7,183 nt of DNA from Terriglobales bacterium (GTDB lineage: Bacteria > Acidobacteriota > Terriglobia > Terriglobales > Acidobacteriaceae), in contig JASHXK010000376.1 of the NCBI GenBank assembly GCA_030043575.1, positions 1-7,183 of the forward strand, in the 5' to 3' direction. The notes under the pieces are model-generated. The model worked only from the letters and a program-made list of their open reading frames with translations, was not told the origin of the DNA and did not search any database. The number at the start of each line of letters is the position of its first letter. Positions within the stretch are counted from its first letter, which is position 1. Below are positions 1-4,335 of the stretch, piece by piece. Made by a program: the position numbers and the translations under genes.

Positions 1-843
1 CGAAACCTGCGCCGCCAGATGGCTGGAATGCAACAGATAAGAGAAAGCATGCAACAATCCTTCCCGGTTCGTCGGATCGAACGGCCAAATCACCGCCGCC
101 ATGGCGAGAATCGCCCCGGCGATATACCAAGCCGCCAGCCCTGTCATCAGCACCCGCTGTTCCGCAAACCGCTTCCAGCGCCACGCACAAACCCCTGCCA
201 GAATCAAGCCGAAGAACATCATCGACTCGTAGCTCAGGATGGTAGGAATCGAGAGGGCGATGAGCAGCAACCTGGTTCCGCCCTTCAGTTGGTCGCGGAA
301 TAGCAATAGGAAAAGCAGCGGCCAGTAGATTGACACGATAAGATGACTATCGGTGGCGAGATACGCCTCCACATTCATCGTACCCGCAAAAAAGCTGAGC
401 AGCGGGAACAACATGTACCAGCGCTTAGGGACATAGCGGTAGCACAAATACAGGCTCAACAGGGCGTGGCTGTAGAAGGTGATCCCAATGACGAGCGATA
501 ACGTGTGCAGCGAATGGACGCGCAGGTGAGTCGCCAGAACCAGGGGGGTCTGCTCGACAAGGATAGTGAAAAGACGGGAGCGAAACAGCTCCTTCTTCCA
601 ATCGCCAATCCAGAAGTAGTAACTGCGCGCCGAGGCAACTTTGATCAGAAACCAGGAGCCGTCGCCCCACAACTGAAGCTCACTGGCCACCGCGGTGATG
701 CGTTCCAGCAAGACGGCCACCAGGGCGGCATAAACCAGGGCGGTCCCGAAGGCCATTGGGTCACGCTGGCGCGAAGGCAAGCTGCCCGCCGCCCCTGCGG
801 CCAGAGGTGGTTCGACCGTCATCAGGTCAGCTCTCGATTCCAT
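1..843 (-). CDS. Polytopic membrane protein, unknown function (3' part outside window)
   Basis: An open minus-strand frame runs without a stop from an ATG at 843 to the window edge, giving 281 residues; the C-terminus is missing. An in-frame TAA lies just upstream of the ATG. An alternative ATG at 822 has a weak GAGAG ribosome site before it, so either start is possible. The protein has about six hydrophobic segments, near residues 31-50, 112-135, 142-156, 168-182, 192-215 and 225-243. The short loop after the first one holds W-G-D-G-S-W (59-64). An acidic first periplasmic loop is typical of GT-C glycosyltransferases acting on lipid-linked sugars, but this resemblance is weak and I do not assign the function. 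It is transcribed divergently from the regulator at 1249. Amino-acid composition and continuous hydrophobic periodicity make a real gene far more likely than the short plus-strand frames opposite. Confidence 0.75.
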   Translation of the reverse strand, partial: MESRADLMTVEPPLAAGAAGSLPSRQRDPMAFGTALVYAALVAVLLERITAVASELQLWGDGSWFLIKVASARSYYFWIGDWKKELFRSRLFTILVEQTPLVLATHLRVHSLHTLSLVIGITFYSHALLSLYLCYRYVPKRWYMLFPLLSFFAGTMNVEAYLATDSHLIVSIYWPLLFLLLFRDQLKGGTRLLLIALSIPTILSYESMMFFGLILAGVCAWRWKRFAEQRVLMTGLAAWYIAGAILAMAAVIWPFDPTNREGLLHAFSYLLHSSHLAAQVS

Positions 844-957
844 GGACACTTAGCTCAGCTCTGCCGCACCGGCCCAGGGCTTTTGTATGGTAGCTGATCC
901 CCCGCCTCACCCTGGCGGCAACAGTCGGTGGTTTCGGTGCTTCCAGCATCTCATAAA

Positions 958-973
958 TCACAATCCATTGTGA
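958..973. promoter_or_regulatory. Palindromic operator-like site
   Basis: TCACAAT-CC-ATTGTGA is a perfect 7-bp inverted repeat around a 2-bp centre, about 115 bases upstream of the minus-strand membrane protein start. The TCAC/GTGA halves point the opposite way from a Crp/Fnr site, so it is more likely the operator of some other dimeric repressor or activator. The binding protein is unknown. Confidence 0.4.
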
Positions 974-1093
974 CGTACGTACTTGTTGCTTGTTCGCCCC
1001 TAGTGTTCCGCTAGAGTGTATTCGGAGCAGAGCCTGGAATGCCGAAAGTGGAACTCCTTGCGTACAAGTCACACGCTTGCAATCATGTACGGG

Positions 1094-1131
1094 ATTGGGT
1101 CCGATCACCGCGTAGGGTGACGGCCGCCACT
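1094..1131. promoter_or_regulatory. Degenerate tandem Crp/Fnr-type sites
   Basis: A half-site TCACC (1105-1109), then six bases, then GGTGA-N6-CCACT (1116-1131, one mismatch to GTGA-N6-TCAC). If the left site is read as ATTGG-N6-TCACC, the two centres are 22 bp apart. This is the same geometry as the two strong cassettes at 2124-2161 and 4222-4259. It lies about 125 bases before the full-length regulator start and could mediate weak autoregulation. The left half of the first site does not match, so this is tentative. Confidence 0.3.
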
Positions 1132-1237
1132 CGGCAGTGTGCGCGACTCAGAAGGTAGCGCGACACCGTTGTTCTTGGCCCCTCGGAGCGGCTCGCACAC
1201 GCTTCGACCGCAAGCAGCGGGGATACGATGTGAAGTC

Positions 1238-1243
1238 AGGGGG
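1238..1243 (+). promoter_or_regulatory. Ribosome binding site deciding the GTG start
   Basis: AGGGGG lies five bases before the GTG at 1249. It favours this GTG over the in-frame ATG at 1300, which would remove two of the three conserved N-terminal cysteines. Confidence 0.6.
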
Positions 1244-1248
1244 TCATC

Positions 1249-1971
1249 GTGCTTACACCATATGGATTGGACATTATCGAAAGCTGCCTGGCGTGCAAGA
1301 TGCGAGCCGAGCACATCTTTTGCGATCTTCCACCAGCCGCCTTGCAAGGATTCGAAACCATCAAGTACGCCACCGCCTATCCCAAGGGCGCAGTGCTGTT
1401 TGTCGAAGGCCAGATGCCGCGCGGCATTTTCGTCCTGTGCAAGGGACGCGTCAAGCTCTCGATCTGCTCGACCGACGGCAAGACACTGATTCTGAAAATC
1501 GCCGAGCCGGGTGAAGTGCTGGGTCTGAGCGCTACGGTAAGCGGCAAAGCGTACGAGCTAACCGCCGAGACGGTTGACCCTTGTCAGGTGAACTTCGTGA
1601 AGCGCGAAGATTTCCTGCGCTTCCTGAAGGAGCACAGCGAAGCCTGCCTGCGGGTAGCCGAGCAGCTTAGCGACAAGTACAACTCGGCCTGCCGCGAGAT
1701 CCGCGCGTTAGGTCTCTCGCATTCGGCCGGCGAGAAGCTGGCAAAGCTCCTGCTCGAGTGGAGCCTGCGCAACGGCGAAGCGGCCAAAATTGAGCCGCGA
1801 GTCAAGCTGGCGCTCACGCACGAAGAGATCGCGCAGATGATCGGGACCTCGCGCGAAACCGTGACTCGTCTCTTCGCCGATCTCAAGAAGCGCCAGATCG
1901 TGCAGGCCAAGGGCTCGACGCTGCTGATTCGCAACAAGGCAGCGTTGAAGGCGATGGCCGTCACACAGTAG
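1249..1971 (+). CDS. Crp/Fnr-family transcriptional regulator, FNR-like cysteines
   Basis: A 240-residue regulator, the usual length for the Crp/Fnr family. The N-terminus carries C13-x2-C16-x8-C25. A cyclic-nucleotide-type beta-roll follows (about 30-125), including P-G-E-V-L-G-L at 87-93, then the dimerisation helix (about 125-155) and a winged helix-turn-helix (about 160-235). A fourth cysteine, C112, sits where E. coli FNR has its fourth [4Fe-4S] ligand, so an oxygen- or NO-sensitive cluster is plausible; the C-x2-C-x8-C spacing differs from FNR's C-x2-C-x5-C. The Arg-Ser cAMP contact of CRP is absent (A-Y-E-L-T-A-E at 101-107). The recognition helix reads S-R-E-T-V-T-R (201-207), matching CRP R180, E181 and R185 and predicting GTGA half-sites. 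Start is GTG with AGGGGG before it. Likely targets are the tandem sites at 2124-2161 and 4182-4259. The family call is firm; the ligand is inferred. Confidence 0.95.
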   Translation: MLTPYGLDIIESCLACKMRAEHIFCDLPPAALQGFETIKYATAYPKGAVLFVEGQMPRGIFVLCKGRVKLSICSTDGKTLILKIAEPGEVLGLSATVSGKAYELTAETVDPCQVNFVKREDFLRFLKEHSEACLRVAEQLSDKYNSACREIRALGLSHSAGEKLAKLLLEWSLRNGEAAKIEPRVKLALTHEEIAQMIGTSRETVTRLFADLKKRQIVQAKGSTLLIRNKAALKAMAVTQ

Positions 1972-2044
1972 GGCGCGGCGGACAACCAACATCGGTATGG
2001 AATGCGGAAGTGTACCTATTTGGGCTGCTCTGCAAACTGTCTCA

Positions 2045-2087
2045 GGTTGCGACCTTCAACCGGTTGGAAACATAGCTGATACCAACC
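2045..2087. repeat. Alternating GGTTG/CAACC inverted repeats
   Basis: GGTTG (2045-2049), CAACC (2057-2061), GGTTGG (2062-2067) and CCAACC (2082-2087) alternate. Either two consecutive hairpins or one central CAACCGGTTG palindrome could form. It lies 75 bases after the regulator stop. No T-run follows either stem, so a standard intrinsic terminator is not supported. Confidence 0.35.
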
Positions 2088-2123
2088 TCGGATCAGCCAG
2101 CGCGGTAAATTCTTGTGCTCGAT

Positions 2124-2139
2124 TGTGAATAAGGTCACG
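2124..2139. promoter_or_regulatory. Crp/Fnr-type operator, upstream site of tandem pair
   Basis: TGTGA-ATAAGG-TCACG matches the CRP consensus TGTGA-N6-TCACA at nine of ten defined bases. The centre is 65 bases before the ATG of the truncated paralogue. It pairs with the site at 2146-2161, centres 22 bp apart, placing both dimers on the same DNA face. Confidence 0.7.
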
Positions 2140-2145
2140 GAAACG

Positions 2146-2161
2146 GGTGACTGTAATCACT
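2146..2161. promoter_or_regulatory. Crp/Fnr-type operator, downstream site of tandem pair
   Basis: GGTGA-CTGTAA-TCACT has a perfect GTGA-N6-TCAC core and is centred 43 bases before the ATG at 2197. The same outer bases and the same 22-bp offset recur at 4244-4259, which argues for a shared regulator. Confidence 0.7.
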
Positions 2162-2183
2162 GCGTACACAATGGGGAGAGCAG

Positions 2184-2189
2184 TATTAC
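2184..2189 (+). promoter_or_regulatory. Possible -10 element of the truncated regulator gene
   Basis: TATTAC resembles TATAAT at four of six bases. It lies where a -10 box would be if the downstream operator occupied the -41.5 (class II activation) position. Transcription would then begin within a few bases of the ATG at 2197, giving a nearly leaderless message. No usable ribosome site precedes that ATG, which is consistent with this. The element is weak. Confidence 0.25.
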
Positions 2190-2196
2190 CTGCAGT

Positions 2197-2706
2197 ATGG
2201 AGAGCACGATTCAGTCGAGTTGCTTGACCTGCGATTTCCGTCCGGATCGCCTTTTTTGCGACATGCCCCCAGAGTCGCTGAAGGCGTTCGACGAGATTAA
2301 GTCTCGCGCTTCCTACCCCCGCGGTGCGGTGCTGTTCGCCGAGGGCCGTCCCGTCCGTGGCATTTTTATCCTGTGCGACGGCCGGGCCAAGCTGTCGATC
2401 TGCTCTGACAGCGGAAAACGGCTGGTCTTGCGCATCGCCGGACCGGGCGAAGTGCTGGGACTGGGAGCTACTCTCTCCAACACCCCCTATGAAGTTACCG
2501 CCGAGCTGCTCGATAACTCGCAGGTGGTCTTCGTTCGCAGAAAAGAACTGTTGAAGTTTCTGCGCGACAACCAATCTATCTGCATGGAAGTGGTGCGCAT
2601 GCTCAGCCAGGACCTCCACGGCGCTTATGAGCGAGTCCGCACCATCGCCATGGTCCGCACGCGCCATCCTCATATCACCTTCCGGCCGCGCGCGCTGGTG
2701 GTGTGA
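2197..2706 (+). CDS. Sensor-only Crp/Fnr paralogue lacking the DNA-binding domain
   Basis: A 169-residue protein that is, by eye, nearly 60% identical to the first 110 or so residues of the regulator at 1249. It keeps C9-x2-C12-x8-C21, the beta-roll with P-G-E-V-L-G-L (83-89) and most of the dimerisation helix (about 121-147). It ends after an unrelated Arg/His-rich tail of about 20 residues and has no helix-turn-helix. The other two forward frames after 2640 show no remnant of one, so this looks like loss or replacement, not a simple frameshift. The cysteine aligned with C112 of the full regulator is a serine (S108). The ATG at 2197 is chosen because the in-frame extension back to a TTG at 2113 crosses both operators. 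It could act as a heterodimer partner that modulates the full-length protein, as a stand-alone redox sensor, or be a decaying pseudogene. The good reading frame and the conserved operators favour function. Confidence 0.8.
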   Translation: MESTIQSSCLTCDFRPDRLFCDMPPESLKAFDEIKSRASYPRGAVLFAEGRPVRGIFILCDGRAKLSICSDSGKRLVLRIAGPGEVLGLGATLSNTPYEVTAELLDNSQVVFVRRKELLKFLRDNQSICMEVVRMLSQDLHGAYERVRTIAMVRTRHPHITFRPRALVV

Positions 2707-2800
2707 GTCTATTCGATTTCCACCTCTTCTCCCGGTGTGGGCAACTCGCGCGTTCGAATGGAACGACAGGCGATAAGATATCAGTGTTGGACCGCTTCCA

Positions 2801-4057
2801 ATGAGAAAGAAACACCGCGTTGGTCGAACGCTCGGCTGCCGTTTCGCTACGAGCCTCGTTGCTCTAACGCTGGTGGCGCTGTCTGGGGCGCAGGTGAATG
2901 CCCAATCACGAGGCCCGGAGCCGCCTCCAAAGGGTTTGCGCGTTGAACTACGCATTGGGGACGGAAGCCGCACCGAGTACCGCATCGGCGAACTCGTACC
3001 CTTCAGCCTGATCGTCAGCGCCACCGACCACTCCAAGCAGCGGATGATGCTCCCCGAACTCTGCGACACACCGGACTGGTACCCGATAACGAATCCGCCA
3101 AGTCTGCTCACTCTACGGGACAAGAACAGAGATCTTTCCTGCAACTTGAGCGGGCCGGTATTCCATACAGCCCAGATAGACCTGGCTGAGAAACCCTGGG
3201 TCAAAACCCTTACGCTCAATCGCCAATACATGCTCGACACCCCTGGGACCTACGAGCTGAGATGGAGCGGTGAAATCCTTGGACAGAGCATCTCTTCGAA
3301 CGTCGCGCGCCTGACACTCCTCCCTCGCGACCCGGCATGGGAAGCACTGCAATTGACTCACATCAGTTCGACAGACTGCGATGCCCTGCGGTACCTGGGC
3401 ACGCCGGCGGCCGAACTGGAGATGGCACGCCGCTATAGCCCGAACGATGTCTGCCGCTTCGCATTTGAACCTGCGCTACTGGACGCAAAAGACCGCGGTG
3501 CAGTCTTGTCCGTACTGGAAGCTAAGATCACGGCGCCAAACGAGAGCATTGATGGTTACGATCTCCGAACCATGGCAACGCTAGCGGTGTATCGCGCGCA
3601 TCCGGACTGGTATGTCGTCGAGACGCAGGGTCAATGGCGTTCCGTCGTAAAGGAAGAGGAGATACGTTACGCCCGCGAGCTGCTGGCTGCGGCTCCGGCC
3701 AAGGAACCATCGATTCGCGAGCAGTGTATTTCGACTCTTGCTGCGCTGACGGATATGCCGTCCGATTTTAGAGAGGCGCTCAAGCAACTGATACCGCCTC
3801 CCGTCGAAGCCGAAGACAAGGGTTGCAAACTGTCGGCGGCTCGCCAATCGCGATTCGCTCAAAATGTGACTGTGCGCGGCAGCGGATTCGCGCCAGGCGA
3901 AGTGCTAACCGTCAAAAGGAACTTCAGTAAGTGGGGGTACGTGTCGAGTACTACCTCGGCAGCCGACGGAACCTGGATGTTTACAATGGGTACTTTCGCT
4001 GGTCCCGAGACCCTTCAAGTTTCCGGTAAGGACTGCACCGTCAGCGTCACGTATTAG
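2801..4057 (+). CDS. Secreted protein, unknown function
   Basis: 418 residues, not recognised as a named family. Residues 1-34 are a signal peptide: R-K-K-H-R at 2-6, a hydrophobic core at 18-30, and likely cleavage after V-N-A (32-34). Residues 45-175 look like an all-beta domain, with I-G-E-L-V-P-F-S-L-I-V near 62-72 and T-P-G-T-Y-E-L-R-W-S-G at 147-157; this style occurs in secreted Ig-like or BsuPI-type domains. Residues 178-335 look mainly helical. Residues 342-418 form a second beta domain with G-S-G-F-A-P-G-E (360-367), the hallmark of IPT/Ig-like extracellular modules. Mature-protein cysteines are C88, C114, C193, C218, C309, C342 and C412; C342 and C412 could bridge the last domain. 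It lies 94 bases after the truncated regulator on the same strand and may share its transcript. No strong ribosome site precedes the ATG. An envelope or secreted adaptor role is a guess. Confidence 0.85.
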   Translation: MRKKHRVGRTLGCRFATSLVALTLVALSGAQVNAQSRGPEPPPKGLRVELRIGDGSRTEYRIGELVPFSLIVSATDHSKQRMMLPELCDTPDWYPITNPPSLLTLRDKNRDLSCNLSGPVFHTAQIDLAEKPWVKTLTLNRQYMLDTPGTYELRWSGEILGQSISSNVARLTLLPRDPAWEALQLTHISSTDCDALRYLGTPAAELEMARRYSPNDVCRFAFEPALLDAKDRGAVLSVLEAKITAPNESIDGYDLRTMATLAVYRAHPDWYVVETQGQWRSVVKEEEIRYARELLAAAPAKEPSIREQCISTLAALTDMPSDFREALKQLIPPPVEAEDKGCKLSAARQSRFAQNVTVRGSGFAPGEVLTVKRNFSKWGYVSSTTSAADGTWMFTMGTFAGPETLQVSGKDCTVSVTY

Positions 4058-4181
4058 CTCTGTTTGCGGCGGAGTTCTGACCTTAGCGGTGAACAGCCAT
4101 CTGTGTCATCGCCGGCTTGTCGAGGAATCGCACCCGCATGAACACTGCTTGTCCTGAACCGCACTTTTCTGCCTGAACCAT

Positions 4182-4197
4182 GGTGATCTTGCTCACG
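4182..4197. promoter_or_regulatory. Crp/Fnr-type operator, distal site
   Basis: GGTGA-TCTTGC-TCACG has a perfect GTGA-N6-TCAC core. Its centre lies 40 bp upstream of the next full site (4222-4237), close to four helical turns. It belongs to the operator cluster before the b/c cytochrome gene. Confidence 0.55.
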
Positions 4198-4203
4198 CAG
4201 TGC

Positions 4204-4208
4204 GGTGA
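4204..4208 (+). promoter_or_regulatory. Possible Crp/Fnr half-site
   Basis: GGTGA whose implied centre (4211.5) is 22 bp from the distal site centre. The matching right half is absent, so only weak or cooperative binding could be expected. Confidence 0.25.
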
Positions 4209-4221
4209 GAACCAATTGCCA

Positions 4222-4237
4222 TGTGACTTACATCACG
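4222..4237. promoter_or_regulatory. Crp/Fnr-type operator, upstream site of tandem pair
   Basis: TGTGA-CTTACA-TCACG has the same outer bases as the site at 2124-2139 and is centred about 106 bases before the cytochrome GTG start. With 4244-4259 it forms a pair whose centres are 22 bp apart, copying the arrangement before the truncated regulator although the spacer bases differ. Confidence 0.7.
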
Positions 4238-4243
4238 TCCTGA

Positions 4244-4259
4244 GGTGAGTTCACTCACT
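4244..4259. promoter_or_regulatory. Crp/Fnr-type operator, downstream site of tandem pair
   Basis: GGTGA-GTTCAC-TCACT matches the outer bases of the site at 2146-2161 and is centred about 84 bases before the cytochrome start. If it acts as a class II activator site, transcription would start near 4293, leaving a leader of about 40 bases. No good -10 box is visible at the expected place. Confidence 0.7.
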
Positions 4260-4325
4260 GCCCCTTGGTACATGTCTCGGCGATGGTTATCTGTTACCCG
4301 CTGTCTGTAGGCGCCCAAGGAAAGC

Positions 4326-4331
4326 GAGGGG
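4326..4331 (+). promoter_or_regulatory. Ribosome binding site supporting a GTG start
   Basis: GAGGGG lies four bases before the GTG at 4336. It supports this start, which gives a complete signal peptide; no ATG is available nearby in frame. Confidence 0.55.
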
Positions 4332-4335
4332 TTCT

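Larger units (their letters stand above)
844..1248. other. Divergent intergenic region, 405 bases
   Basis: This region lies between two divergent genes and should hold promoters for both. It contains a 16-bp palindrome (958-973), an adjacent ACGTACGT palindrome (973-980), a small hairpin of CCGCC/GGCGG arms near 901-917, and a degenerate tandem GTGA-type site (1094-1131). Short frames on both strands here lack ribosome sites or recognisable protein features and I do not call them. No clear -35/-10 pair was found. Confidence 0.6.

Noticed and set aside
19..897. Plus-strand frames of 94 and 130 codons
   Set aside because: They lie opposite a continuous minus-strand membrane protein frame with clear hydrophobic helices. 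Their own products are low-quality, Gln/Arg/His-rich translations.
2113..2196. N-terminal extension of the truncated regulator from a TTG
   Set aside because: The extension crosses both operator palindromes and has no counterpart in the full-length paralogue, whose similarity begins near the ATG at 2197.
2056..3240. Long minus-strand open frame of 394 codons
   Set aside because: It lies opposite two well-supported plus-strand genes and runs through the operator pair. It has a shadow-like Arg/Ser/His-rich composition, no ribosome site and no recognisable domain.
4153..4179. Direct repeat CCTGAACC with 11 bases between copies
   Set aside because: Two short copies only, no dyad symmetry and no link to the operator cluster; likely chance.
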